Source of the DNA: Gracilibacillus dipsosauri
GTDB lineage: Bacteria > Bacillota > Bacilli > Bacillales > Amphibacillaceae
Assembly (NCBI RefSeq): GCF_003176895.1
Contig: NZ_QGTD01000009.1
Location: forward strand, 1 to 64,000
Length of the DNA stretch: 64,000 bases
Reading direction: 5' to 3'
Shown here: piece after piece, positions 8,560 to 17,426 of the stretch
Layout: each line of letters opens with the position of its first letter
Position numbering within the stretch: the first letter of the stretch is position 1
Notes under the pieces: generated by a model
What the model was told of the DNA's origin: nothing
The model's input: the letters and a program-made list of their open reading frames with translations, nothing else
Database searches by the model: none
Program-made: the position numbers and the translations under genes

Positions 8560-9768
8560 TTAGCCTTTTGACAAGTAAGATCTTAATTGATCGACCTTAT
8601 TTGTTTTTTCCCACGGGAATTCTGTGTCTGTCCGTCCGAAATGGCCATATGCGGCAGTTTGACGGTAAATTGGTCTTCTTAAATCAAGCATTTTAATAAT
8701 ACCTGCTGGACGCAAATCAAAATGCTCGCGAACTGCTGCAACAAGTTCTTCCTCCGTATATTTCCCCGTACCAAATGTATTTATGGAGATGGATACAGGC
8801 TGTGCCACCCCAATTGCATAAGCAAGTTGAACTTCACATGCTTCCGCTAATTCAGCTGCAACAATATTCTTTGCTACATAGCGTGCTGCATAAGCGGCAG
8901 AGCGATCCACTTTTGTTGCATCCTTTCCACTGAATGCTCCACCACCATGACGTGCATAGCCACCGTAAGTGTCTACAATTATTTTCCTTCCTGTAAGTCC
9001 TGCATCTCCTTGGGGACCACCAATTACAAAGCGGCCTGTTGGATTGATAAAGTATTTTGTCTCCGTATCTAAGAGTTCTGCTGGAACAATTGGGTTAATA
9101 ACAAATTCTTTTAAATCTGCTTGAATTTGCTCTAGTGTTATATCCTGATGATGTTGAGTAGAGATAACAATCGTATCAATTCTAATTGGTTTGTCATTTT
9201 CATCATACTCAACGGTGACTTGTGTTTTACCATCTGGTCGCAAATAACTCAGCGTACCATTTTTTCTTACGTCAGATAATTGCTTAGCTAACTTATGTGC
9301 CAAACTAATTGGAAGTGGCATTAATTCAGGTGTTTCATTATTAGCATAACCAAACATTAATCCTTGGTCTCCTGCACCAATTGCCTCGATCTCATCATCT
9401 GACATTTTACCTTCTCTTGCCTCTAATGCAACATTAACACCACCAGCGATATCTGCTGATTGTTCATCAATGGCTGTTAGCACTCCACACGTCTCTGCAT
9501 CGAAGCCATATTTTGCTCTTGTATAACCGATTTCTTTAATAGTATTGCGAACAATTTTAGGAATATCAACATACGTGCTTGTAGAAATTTCTCCAGAAAC
9601 AAGAACTAATCCTGTTGTGACAGTCGTCTCACAAGCTACTCTAGCATTGGGGTCATTTTTCACTATTTCATCTAAAATCGCATCAGAAATTTGATCACAG
9701 ATTTTATCAGGATGACCCTCTGTGACTGATTCTGATGTGAATAATCTTCTATTTTCTGGCATTATCAT
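8560..9768 (-). CDS. metK: S-adenosylmethionine synthetase MetK
   Basis: About 402 aa, making SAM from methionine and ATP. Diagnostic segments are [20 protein letters not shown], the [12 protein letters not shown] hexapeptide region near residue 115, [21 protein letters not shown] and GGGAFSGKD. The ATG at 9768 follows AAGGAGG; the in-frame ATG at 9792 does not have a ribosome site. B. subtilis metK has an S-box riboswitch, but I could not find one in the roughly 270-base leader here. Confidence 0.95.
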   Translation of the reverse strand: MIMPENRRLFTSESVTEGHPDKICDQISDAILDEIVKNDPNARVACETTVTTGLVLVSGEISTSTYVDIPKIVRNTIKEIGYTRAKYGFDAETCGVLTAIDEQSADIAGGVNVALEAREGKMSDDEIEAIGAGDQGLMFGYANNETPELMPLPISLAHKLAKQLSDVRKNGTLSYLRPDGKTQVTVEYDENDKPIRIDTIVISTQHHQDITLEQIQADLKEFVINPIVPAELLDTETKYFINPTGRFVIGGPQGDAGLTGRKIIVDTYGGYARHGGGAFSGKDATKVDRSAAYAARYVAKNIVAAELAEACEVQLAYAIGVAQPVSISINTFGTGKYTEEELVAAVREHFDLRPAGIIKMLDLRRPIYRQTAAYGHFGRTDTEFPWEKTNKVDQLRSYLSKG

Positions 9769-10113
9769 TTTTCCTCCTTCAACACTTTCCATTCCAATTG
9801 AGCACTTTGATTCTGTCTTTTCTATTTATGAATTCTTAATGTTCTCTTCTAACTCTCTATCTACTACTATACCGTTTTTATCGACAGAATGCACGAAAAC
9901 CCAATCACAATTAAACCGATTTATTTAGTTGGTTATAAAAACATTATTTTAAGCTAATCAAACACAATGAAGAGAAACCTACTCCAAAATAAGTACGCTT
10001 CCCTTTATGGCATACGTCTCCACACTGTTTTATCGTATCGGAAGTGGATAATAAAGTCAATTTATTTTTAGTAACTAGCTTCTTTCTGATGGTTGCTGGA
10101 ACGATGTCTATCT
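9769..10113 (-). promoter_or_regulatory. Long metK leader and promoter region
   Basis: A gene-free stretch upstream of metK. The best promoter is -35 TTGACT (10055-10060), 17 bases, -10 TACGAT (10032-10037), giving a leader of about 260 nt. The conserved S-box elements (for example the GGGAC...GGCCC helix and GGCAACC in context) and the SMK-box were looked for and not seen; a lone CCAGCAACC on the minus strand lies upstream of this promoter and lacks the other helices. No coding sequence is apparent. Confidence 0.5.
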
Positions 10114-10142
10114 AAAAAATCCGAGCCTTGTTAAGACTCGGA
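10114..10142 (-). terminator. ytkD terminator
   Basis: Stem TCCGAG / CTCGGA (10120-10125 with 10137-10142) followed on the minus strand by TTTTTT (10119-10114). It ends the ytkD transcript before the metK promoter. Confidence 0.75.
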
Positions 10143-10207
10143 CAAAAAAAGAGGCCTGCTCGGATAGCAGTGCGCTGACGGACATTAAATACTTAAATAA
10201 AGCAAAC

Positions 10208-10702
10208 TTAGCTTCTTGATTGATTTGAATTAATCAAAAGCTTTTCTTTCACATACTGAATGCTATAGGTTAAAACATCATCTTTCATAATGAAACTAAA
10301 GGCCATATTTGATTGAATATCTTCTGGTAACGAATCTAATAAAACAGGTCCTGCTGTTTCAAAATAATGATCGTTTTTGGCTAAGCCACTTATTTCAGCA
10401 TAATAAATATTTTTGGTTAGTTGATCATGCTTCCCTTTGACATAATATTGCCCAATATAGGTTAACTGATCAACCTCTCCTCCCGTCTCTTCATGTACTT
10501 CTCGAATAGCAGCCTCGGCTGCTGTCTCATTCTTTTCTACTTTTCCACCAGGAAACTCTAGTCCACGATCGAGGTGTTTCGTTAGTAGCCATTTGGATTG
10601 ATAGCGACAGATAACCCAAACATGTTTTGGATTTTTATTAAAGGGATGATCCTCAAAGGATAGCTGTATCTTATTGTGATAATAATCATAAAAAGTTTTC
10701 AT
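10208..10702 (-). CDS. ytkD: Nudix hydrolase YtkD (NTP pyrophosphohydrolase)
   Basis: A 164-aa MutT-like enzyme. The Nudix box reads GGKVEKNETAAEAAIREVHEETGG near residue 52 and is complete (GX5EX7REUXEEXGU). B. subtilis YtkD hydrolyses nucleoside triphosphates including 8-oxo-dGTP, and also acts in RNA 5' decapping. It has the same location upstream of metK as in B. subtilis. It follows a 190-aa exported protein gene by 16 bases. Confidence 0.88.
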   Translation of the reverse strand: MKTFYDYYHNKIQLSFEDHPFNKNPKHVWVICRYQSKWLLTKHLDRGLEFPGGKVEKNETAAEAAIREVHEETGGEVDQLTYIGQYYVKGKHDQLTKNIYYAEISGLAKNDHYFETAGPVLLDSLPEDIQSNMAFSFIMKDDVLTYSIQYVKEKLLINSNQSRS

Positions 10703-10718
10703 ACATCTATTTTACCTC

Positions 10719-11291
10719 TTATGAATCTACATGGCTAATCTTAACTATTTTCCATTGATTATTGATTTTTTTAAACTGAATATTAATCATATAATTGCCA
10801 TATAAATCTGTTTGATTTTGTTGACTTATTTCTACTATATTCCCATCTAATCTTGTTCTCTCATAGTTGTTTTCCTTTTGGAACCATGGTGGTGTTTCCG
10901 TTGGTACAATATATAAGCCATCTTGCTTTTCTTGATAATAGTATTCTACATAAGGCAAGGCTACTTCTTTTGTCGTTATTTTTTCAAAAGCTTGAATCAG
11001 CTCTTCTTTTGTTTGATAGTGAATAATCTTGTTGTCGCCATCTATTTCCTGTACTAATGTTTGCATAAATTTATCGGTTAGCTCGACAATGGTTTCATGG
11101 GATAGTTCTGTTTGTTTTTCTTCCTTTACTAGTTGCTTGATATCCTCAAAGTTGGCATTGTTTAAACTTTGTTGTTTGTAGGCATTGTTTTTTCCAGTTG
11201 CTAGACTTTGATCGGTGTTGTATTGGCTAACAATCATGATCGCAAAAATAAGAAGTATTCCTGTTGTCAATGTTACCAATAATTTCTTCAA
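10719..11291 (-). CDS. Membrane-anchored extracytoplasmic hypothetical protein
   Basis: A 190-aa protein with an N-terminal signal anchor (LLVTLTTGILLIFAIMIVSQY) and a soluble remainder rich in E, K, Q and N that ends in a beta-rich segment (YGNYMINIQFKKINNQWKIVKISHVDS). No lipobox is visible. The C-terminal part looks like an NTF2-like or processing-type fold in general character only; I do not recognise the family. It is probably cotranscribed with ytkD. Confidence 0.7.
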   Translation of the reverse strand: MKKLLVTLTTGILLIFAIMIVSQYNTDQSLATGKNNAYKQQSLNNANFEDIKQLVKEEKQTELSHETIVELTDKFMQTLVQEIDGDNKIIHYQTKEELIQAFEKITTKEVALPYVEYYYQEKQDGLYIVPTETPPWFQKENNYERTRLDGNIVEISQQNQTDLYGNYMINIQFKKINNQWKIVKISHVDS

Positions 11292-11440
11292 TGCTCTCCC
11301 CCCCCATCTTATATTACTATTACCTTTTTTCCTATTAAATTAAACCTTTATTACTAGATATTTATTTAAAATGAATACTTTAATTAAAAAGACGATTTAG
11401 AGAGAGAAAATGTTTCATTTTTTTATTTATTATTAATAAA

Positions 11441-11755
11441 TCAGTTCTCTTTACCTATATTGTATTTATCCATAGCTGCTTTCGTCTCTTCATCTGCTAG
11501 TTCATATATCATTTGATAAACACCTTTTATCCCTTCATCATATGCATCGTTTTGTGGATCATTATGATAAGGGGTAAAAGGGATATGTGCTCGTACATAA
11601 GTGCTTAGATCTGCATCATGTATTTCATCAAATTTTAGTCTAAGTAATGTGATTTCTTCATCGTTTGCTTGAATCACAAATTCTGCATTACCACCATATG
11701 GGATGTGAGATATTTCTTGGGTACCTATATTAACATAATATTTTTTCTTTTCCAT
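11441..11755 (-). CDS. Conserved Bacillaceae hypothetical protein
   Basis: A 104-aa soluble, acidic protein beginning MEKKKYYVNIGTQEIS with a motif-rich middle (AHIPFTPYHNDPQNDAYDEG) that suggests a conserved small family. The ATG at 11755 is preferred; GGAGTG lies six bases before it, and the GTG at 11764 is part of that site. Monocistronic. No function can be assigned. Confidence 0.7.
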   Translation of the reverse strand: MEKKKYYVNIGTQEISHIPYGGNAEFVIQANDEEITLLRLKFDEIHDADLSTYVRAHIPFTPYHNDPQNDAYDEGIKGVYQMIYELADEETKAAMDKYNIGKEN

Positions 11756-11833
11756 TGTTTTCACTCCTTCTCGATAGTTATATGTTAGAAGAGGGAAAAC
11801 ATACTTAGTAAAACTTGCCTTTCTAAAGGCATA

Positions 11834-11866
11834 AAAAATCCTCTATCTCTAAACAGATAAAGGATT
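11834..11866 (-). terminator. Terminator of the siderophore ATPase gene
   Basis: Stem AATCCTCTATCT / AGATAAAGGATT (11837-11848 with 11855-11866), then TTTTTT-type tail on the minus strand. Confidence 0.75.
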
Positions 11867-11873
11867 TTCTTTA

Positions 11874-12713
11874 TTACACAGTTTGCATTTGCTTTTGTTT
11901 GGATTCTTCGACTGCTTCTTTAATTAAGCAGCGTCCACGTCCATGTGGTATACACATCGGTGTTCCGAACATTGGGTCATACATCACATCACACTTCATT
12001 TGAAAAACATCATGTACTAAGCCACAATTAATTATTTCTTCTGGCTTACCTTGCGCGTAAACCTGCTTATCCTTAATTGCCACAATATGGTGAGCATAAC
12101 GACAAGCTAGATTTAAATCATGTAGAACCATTACAATCGTACTTTTTCTTTTTTCATTTAGTTCAAACAATAAGTCTAATATTTCAATTTGATGAGTCAT
12201 ATCAAGATAAGTCGTTGGTTCGTCCAATAAAACCGTATCTGTACCTTGTGCCAAAGTCATCGCAATCCACGCACGTTGACGTTGCCCGCCTGATAAGGAA
12301 TCCACCTCACGATCTTTTAATGCCGTCATATTCGTTGCCGATAAAGCTTCATTGACTGCCTGCTCATCTTCTGGAGACCAACGCTTGAACATCGTCTTAT
12401 ATGGATGACGTCCTTGCTTCACTAATTCTTCAACGGTTAATCCTTCTGGACTTGTTGGGCTTTGAGGCAAAATCGCTAGTTGTTTTGCTACTTCCTTTGT
12501 AGGTATTTTGGCAATGTCTTTTCCGTTAAGTACTACATCACCATCTTTTGGCTTTAATAAACGCGCTAATGATCGTAATAATGTTGACTTACCACAACCA
12601 TTTCCGCCGATAAAGACAGTAATTTCACCCTTTGGAATAGCAATATCTAAATCATCTATAATAATTTCTTCTCCATAACCTAATGTTAAATCCTTTGCTA
12701 CTAATGTTTCCAT
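11874..12713 (-). CDS. Iron-siderophore ABC transporter ATPase (YusV/FecE type)
   Basis: A 279-aa ATPase with Walker A GGNGCGKST (about residue 36), signature LSGGQRQRAWIAMTLAQ, Walker B TVLLDEPTTYLD and H-loop VLHDLN. The C-terminal extension with several Cys and His (GTPMCIPHGRGRC) is typical of FecE/YusV ATPases. No permease or binding-protein gene is adjacent, as for B. subtilis yusV, whose product serves several siderophore permeases. A Fur box lies 125 bases upstream. Confidence 0.88.
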   Translation of the reverse strand: METLVAKDLTLGYGEEIIIDDLDIAIPKGEITVFIGGNGCGKSTLLRSLARLLKPKDGDVVLNGKDIAKIPTKEVAKQLAILPQSPTSPEGLTVEELVKQGRHPYKTMFKRWSPEDEQAVNEALSATNMTALKDREVDSLSGGQRQRAWIAMTLAQGTDTVLLDEPTTYLDMTHQIEILDLLFELNEKRKSTIVMVLHDLNLACRYAHHIVAIKDKQVYAQGKPEEIINCGLVHDVFQMKCDVMYDPMFGTPMCIPHGRGRCLIKEAVEESKQKQMQTV

Positions 12714-12837
12714 TCTGGAACCTCTCCCTCGCTTACGTTCGTTCGCAAACCTTTGTGTTATTCCTTAAATGGTTAATCGTTCCATTCTCTAAGTATCTTC
12801 TACTTTTTAGTGTAGTGGGTTTCTGCAAAAATGTCAA

Positions 12838-12852
12838 TGATAATCTTTATCA
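12838..12852 (-). promoter_or_regulatory. Fur box
   Basis: TGATAATCTTTATCA matches the 7-1-7 Fur consensus TGATAATNATTATCA at 14 of the 15 positions (one mismatch, T for A at position 9). It lies in the divergent region between the siderophore ATPase gene and uvrX and should make the ATPase gene iron-repressed. Confidence 0.75.
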
Positions 12853-12934
12853 ATTATGAAGGAGTTTTTTATTAATATTTAATTTCCATATTTTGTTTCT
12901 TCTTATTTCCACTTCTTTGTACTATACTAATAGA

Positions 12935-12946
12935 GAACACACGTTC
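12935..12946 (+). promoter_or_regulatory. SOS (LexA/DinR) box
   Basis: GAACACACGTTC is a perfect match to the Bacillus LexA core GAAC-N4-GTTC. It lies 37 bases before the uvrX start, just downstream of a TATACT-like -10, a typical position for SOS repression. Confidence 0.85.
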
Positions 12947-12982
12947 CTTTTCGTGTTAAAAATCCAAGAGGAGAGAACATCA

Positions 12983-14230
12983 ATGGATTATCATACTTTT
13001 CCGAGAAATAACATCCTATGTATTGATATGCGTTCCTTCTATGCTAGTGTCGAGTGTGTCAAGCTAGGGCTTGACCCCATGACGACAATGTTAGCAGTCG
13101 TTGGAGATAAAACAAGATCCGGTAGCATCATACTAGCTGCTTCTCCAGCATTAAAACAGCGGTATGGAGTAAAAAATGTCAGTCGCTATTTTGAATTACC
13201 AGAGGATCCAAATATTCATATCGTGCAAGCAAGAATGGGGGATTATGTAAAAGTATCGATTGAAATTACTAAATTACTCTATCGCTATGCTCCACGTGAA
13301 GCTATTCATCCATACTCTGTCGATGAAATGTGGTTAACCGTTAATGGATTGGAAAAGATATATGGTAATGCCTATCAAATTGCACACATGTTAAAAACAG
13401 AAATTTACGAAACGATGGGACTCACTTGTGCTATTGGGATTGGTGATAATAAATTTTTAGCAAAAGTAGTAATGGATTTATATGCAAAGAAAACGGGGAT
13501 TGCTACATGTCGATATGAGGATGTCGAAGCATTGCTTTGGCCTGTAGAAGTAGAAAAAATTTGGGGGATTGGCAGTAGACTCAAAAAGCACCTTCAACGC
13601 ATGGGGATTTTGACATTAGGACAATTAGCACAACACCCTTTAGAACAATTAAAGAAACGCTTTGGTATTATGGGAGAGCAACTATATTGGCATGCTTGGG
13701 GGATTGACCTCAGTCCTATTTATACCGAAGCAGAAAAGGAAGAGCAAAAAGGCTTTAGTCATGGAATTACATTATTAAGAGATTATTCCGAAGAAGAAAC
13801 CTATGTCTGCATGTTAGATTTATGTGAAGAAGTAGCAAGACGAACTCGAGCGAGCAAAAAGGCTGGACGCACAATCCATTTAAGCATTGGATATGCAAAT
13901 AATCTTGGCGGATTCCATCGCTCGCGTTCTCTTGACTTACCTACTAATGTTACGATGGACATTTATCATGTTTGTTTACAGCTTTTCCATGAATTCTATG
14001 ACCATCATAGTAAAATCCGCCGTGTCACCGTTAGTTTAAATAATTTATATGATGATATAGAGACACAGCTCCAGCTATTTGAAGATAAAGGAAAGAAGAA
14101 GGATATTGGTTATGTGATGGATACCATCCGTGATCAACATGGGTCCACCGCGATTTTGCGTGCAACTAGCTATACAGATGCGGGTATTACGATCGAACGC
14201 AGCAAAAAAATCGGTGGTCATTATGCTTAA
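12983..14230 (+). CDS. uvrX: Y-family DNA polymerase UvrX/YqjW
   Basis: A 415-aa translesion polymerase of the UmuC/DinB superfamily. The first catalytic aspartate is in CIDMRSFYASVE near residue 15, and the acidic pair is in YSVDEMWL near residue 117. A helix-hairpin-helix region (VEKIWGIGSRLKKHLQRMGI) and little-finger domain follow. The ATG at 12983 follows AGAGGAGA; an ATG at 12893 would lie upstream of the SOS box. Regulated by LexA. It is tail-to-tail with menE: the two stop codons share the TTAA at 14227-14230. Confidence 0.9.
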   Translation: MDYHTFPRNNILCIDMRSFYASVECVKLGLDPMTTMLAVVGDKTRSGSIILAASPALKQRYGVKNVSRYFELPEDPNIHIVQARMGDYVKVSIEITKLLYRYAPREAIHPYSVDEMWLTVNGLEKIYGNAYQIAHMLKTEIYETMGLTCAIGIGDNKFLAKVVMDLYAKKTGIATCRYEDVEALLWPVEVEKIWGIGSRLKKHLQRMGILTLGQLAQHPLEQLKKRFGIMGEQLYWHAWGIDLSPIYTEAEKEEQKGFSHGITLLRDYSEEETYVCMLDLCEEVARRTRASKKAGRTIHLSIGYANNLGGFHRSRSLDLPTNVTMDIYHVCLQLFHEFYDHHSKIRRVTVSLNNLYDDIETQLQLFEDKGKKKDIGYVMDTIRDQHGSTAILRATSYTDAGITIERSKKIGGHYA

Positions 14231-15696
14231 CCATTTCTCTCCTCTATCCATTTCTTCAGTTGGTGGCGCTGCAATTTATTGGTAGCATTACGAGGAAGAA
14301 CATCAGTAAAAAATATTTGTTTCGGTATTTTAAACCGGGCTAGTCGGCTCCGACAATGTTTTACAATATCGTCTTGAGTCAAAGCCCCATCCCTTTTAAC
14401 AACAAAAGCAACAGGGACCTCTCCCCACACTGGATCAGGAATACCGACAACCCCGGCTTCTGCAATAGTAGGCATAGACAATAGGCAGTCCTCAATTTCA
14501 GCAGGATAAATATTTTCCCCGCCAGAAATAATAAGATCACTTCTTCGATCAACGACATACAAAAAGCCTTCCTCATCTTGATAACCGAGATCACCTGTCA
14601 AAAACCATCCCTCTTGAAAGGAAGCAAGATTCGCTTCTTCTCGCTTATAGTAGCCATCCGTGACCATTGGACCTCTGACAACTATTTCTCCTATCTCATT
14701 CACAGCTGCCTGTTTCCCATTTTTTCTAATCTCTAAGCTAGCAGAGAATAAAGCGTGCCCTGCAGACCCAATTTTTCGCAAAGCGTCATGCTCATTTAAT
14801 GTTGCAATTTGCGAAGAAGTCTCTGTCATTCCAAAGGTTTGTACAATCGGAACATCAAGAGCGCGGGCTTTTTCTAGTAATGGCTGCGGAGCCGGTCCAC
14901 CTCCAAGAAGCATGCAACGAAAATTTTTAGGGTAGCGTTGCTTACCTAGTAATTGTAATAATCGCATACACGTCACGGAAACAACAGAGACAATGGAAAC
15001 ACCCTTGTCTATAATAGCCTGATGTACTATTTGTTCATCAAACCTTTCTAAAAGGTAAACTGGCATTCCATAAATAATCCCTTTTAGAATAATCGATAAA
15101 CCACCAATATGAAATAATGGTAAACAGGCTAACCACTTATCTGTTGATAATAATCCTAAATTCAAAGCTGATGCAACCGCACTTGCCCAATGATTCTTAT
15201 AGCGATGCATGACAGCTTTTGCCGTTCCTGTGGTCCCTGATGTAAACATCATCGAACAGAGCCCCTCCATTTTAATCGAAGATGGAAGCGATATAGACAT
15301 TGTTTCTAATTCTCTTATTTGATTAAACGTATACGAGGTAGTCGATAATTGCTTGGCTTTAGATCGATAATAAGTACTAGTAAGCAATAAATCAACATCA
15401 GCAGCCTGGCACTGTTTTTCGATTTCCTTTTCCGTAAGCCGTGTATTTAGAAAAACAACTGGTGCTTGTATATAGGTACAAGCTAAAAAGGCGACGACCA
15501 TTTCAACCGAATTGCCTGATAATATGCCGATATGTTTTTGTTTACAAGCGACATTTGCGAGTTTTTTTGCAAATAGTTTTGCTTCTTGCTGTAACCGAAA
15601 AAAAGTCCATTGTTCTCCTTCAGGCGTTTCAATAGCTAAAGCATCTGGGCTTAATGCTACCCTTTTGTCTAACCAATGCTCCATTACCTCACTCAT
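14227..15696 (-). CDS. menE: o-Succinylbenzoate-CoA ligase MenE
   Basis: A 489-aa adenylate-forming enzyme that activates o-succinylbenzoate with CoA in menaquinone synthesis. AMP-binding signature MFTSGTTGTAKAVMHR lies near residue 150, then FGMTETSSQIA, and GDLGYQDEEGFLYVVDRRSDLIISGGENIYP near the C-terminal hinge. It is the last gene of the men cluster, 102 bases after menB with a long hairpin in the gap, so its expression may be partly uncoupled. Confidence 0.94.
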   Translation of the reverse strand: MSEVMEHWLDKRVALSPDALAIETPEGEQWTFFRLQQEAKLFAKKLANVACKQKHIGILSGNSVEMVVAFLACTYIQAPVVFLNTRLTEKEIEKQCQAADVDLLLTSTYYRSKAKQLSTTSYTFNQIRELETMSISLPSSIKMEGLCSMMFTSGTTGTAKAVMHRYKNHWASAVASALNLGLLSTDKWLACLPLFHIGGLSIILKGIIYGMPVYLLERFDEQIVHQAIIDKGVSIVSVVSVTCMRLLQLLGKQRYPKNFRCMLLGGGPAPQPLLEKARALDVPIVQTFGMTETSSQIATLNEHDALRKIGSAGHALFSASLEIRKNGKQAAVNEIGEIVVRGPMVTDGYYKREEANLASFQEGWFLTGDLGYQDEEGFLYVVDRRSDLIISGGENIYPAEIEDCLLSMPTIAEAGVVGIPDPVWGEVPVAFVVKRDGALTQDDIVKHCRSRLARFKIPKQIFFTDVLPRNATNKLQRHQLKKWIEERNG

Positions 15697-15726
15697 AGGA
15701 ACCCTCCTTTATTATCGTCATAGATA

Positions 15727-15758
15727 AAACCTAGTTTCATACTTATGAAACTAGGTTT
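15727..15758 (-). terminator. Long hairpin between menB and menE
   Basis: A perfect 14-bp stem (15727-15740 with 15745-15758) with a 4-base loop. On the minus strand the 3' arm ends in GGTTTTATC, a weak T tract, so it could be a partial terminator or an mRNA-stabilising hairpin between menB and menE. Confidence 0.6.
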
Positions 15759-15798
15759 CGTCTTTCGGTTTACCATCTAAGAAGACGGAATCATGTTA

Positions 15799-16617
15799 TT
15801 AAGGAAAACGTGGGAACTTTTTGAAGTCTGGCTTACGTTTTTCTTTAAACGCATCGCGTCCTTCTTTCGCCTCATCTGTTGTGTAATAAAGTAAAGTTGC
15901 ATCCCCGCCCATTTGTTGAAGTCCTGCAAGTCCATCTGTATCTGCATTAAATGAAGCTTTTAGGAAACGTAAGGCAGTTGGAGATTTCTCCAGCATTTCT
16001 TCACACCATTGAATGGTTTCTTCTTCTAATTTTTCTAATGGGACGACCGTATTTACAAGTCCCATATCTAGTGCCTCTTGTGCGTTATACTGACGGCATA
16101 AATACCAAATTTCACGCGCTTTCTTGTGTCCCACTATACGAGCAAGCAACCCCGCACCATAACCAGCGTCAAAACTACCGACTTTAGGGCCTGTTTGACC
16201 AAAAATCGCATTGTCTGCAGCAATGGTTAAGTCACAAACAACATGTAATACATGCCCGCCTCCGATAGCAAAACCTGAAACCATTGCAACAACCGGTTTA
16301 GGAATGACACGAATAAGTCGTTGTAGGTCCAAGACATTAAGGCGAGGAATTTCATCATCCCCAACGTATCCTCCGTGTCCGCGCACCTTCTGATCTCCAC
16401 CGGAACAGAATGCTTTGTCACCAGCACCTGCAAGAACAATGACACCAATGCTTGCATCATCACGAGCATATGTAAAAGCATCGATCAATTCATTTACTGT
16501 GTGAGGACGGAAAGCGTTACGTACCTCTGGCCTGTTAATGGTTATTTTGGCAATACCATTGTAAGTTTCATATAAAATATCATCATATGTGCGTTCACTA
16601 GTCCATTCGACTGTCAT
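15799..16617 (-). CDS. menB: 1,4-Dihydroxy-2-naphthoyl-CoA synthase MenB
   Basis: A 272-aa crotonase-fold enzyme that closes the naphthoquinone ring from OSB-CoA. Visible family features are the oxyanion-hole segment [15 protein letters not shown], the [22 protein letters not shown] block, the [17 protein letters not shown] block and the C-terminal [13 protein letters not shown]. Overlaps menH by 4 bases. Confidence 0.96.
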   Translation of the reverse strand: MTVEWTSERTYDDILYETYNGIAKITINRPEVRNAFRPHTVNELIDAFTYARDDASIGVIVLAGAGDKAFCSGGDQKVRGHGGYVGDDEIPRLNVLDLQRLIRVIPKPVVAMVSGFAIGGGHVLHVVCDLTIAADNAIFGQTGPKVGSFDAGYGAGLLARIVGHKKAREIWYLCRQYNAQEALDMGLVNTVVPLEKLEEETIQWCEEMLEKSPTALRFLKASFNADTDGLAGLQQMGGDATLLYYTTDEAKEGRDAFKEKRKPDFKKFPRFP

Positions 16618-17426
16618 AAGATGTCCTCCTTCTTGAAATAGAACTCATCTACTATTGTACCAAAAATCTCTGATTGTTCCACATGAATTGCATGTCCACT
16701 GTTTGGCACAACATATAAATAACTATTTGGTATCCTTTTCTCCATTTCTATGCCAATCTGAACAAACTTTTGATCTTTTTCACCAACTATAATGGCTACA
16801 GGACAGGTTAGCTCACCTAATTGTTCCCACCAAGAAGGCATCACTCCTGTTCCCATTGTTTGTAACGATTGGGCTAGTCCATGACTGGTTTGACTTAATC
16901 GTTCCTTTCGTATCCGCTCTTTCATAGATAGAGGAAGAGACTTTTGGGAAATAAATAGTGGAATTTCTTCCCACGTATCAATAAATGCTTTCAAAGAGTT
17001 TGTTAAAATAAACTTAGCTTGCTTTTCATCCTTTTGAACACGAGCTTTCTTTTCCTGTGAATCTGCAATACCTGGTGTCGCGCTCTCTAATACAAGTGTG
17101 CGAACTCGTTTGGGATAAAGGAAAGCAAATGATAGAGCAGTCCTTCCTCCCATAGAATAACCTAACAGATGAACAGTAGACAATTGCAATTGATTAAAGA
17201 TTTGTGCCAAATCATAGCAACAATCCTCCATAGAATGAATATTGGGAGTAGTTGATTTCCCATGACCTGGCAAGTCTATTTTTATGATTTGAAATTTGTT
17301 AGCCAATTTTTTTGTTAATTCACCCCAAGTATGGGTAGTCCCAGTAAAACCATGAAGCATAACAAGTGGCGGTCCTTCTCCAACCTTTTCCACCCAGTAG
17401 TGATTACTATTTACCTCAAAGAACAT
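16614..17426 (-). CDS. menH: SHCHC synthase MenH
   Basis: A 270-aa alpha/beta hydrolase that eliminates pyruvate from SEPHCHC. It has the oxyanion motif [12 protein letters not shown], nucleophile elbow [10 protein letters not shown] (serine near residue 92), the acid in VGEKDQKF and the histidine in NSGHAIHVE. Overlaps menD by 11 bases, as in B. subtilis. Confidence 0.92.
   Translation of the reverse strand: MFFEVNSNHYWVEKVGEGPPLVMLHGFTGTTHTWGELTKKLANKFQIIKIDLPGHGKSTTPNIHSMEDCCYDLAQIFNQLQLSTVHLLGYSMGGRTALSFAFLYPKRVRTLVLESATPGIADSQEKKARVQKDEKQAKFILTNSLKAFIDTWEEIPLFISQKSLPLSMKERIRKERLSQTSHGLAQSLQTMGTGVMPSWWEQLGELTCPVAIIVGEKDQKFVQIGIEMEKRIPNSYLYVVPNSGHAIHVEQSEIFGTIVDEFYFKKEDIL

Noticed and set aside
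10081-10105. Fragment GGTTGCTGG (reverse CCAGCAACC) as part of an S-box
   Set aside because: The other S-box helices are missing, and it lies upstream of the best metK promoter.
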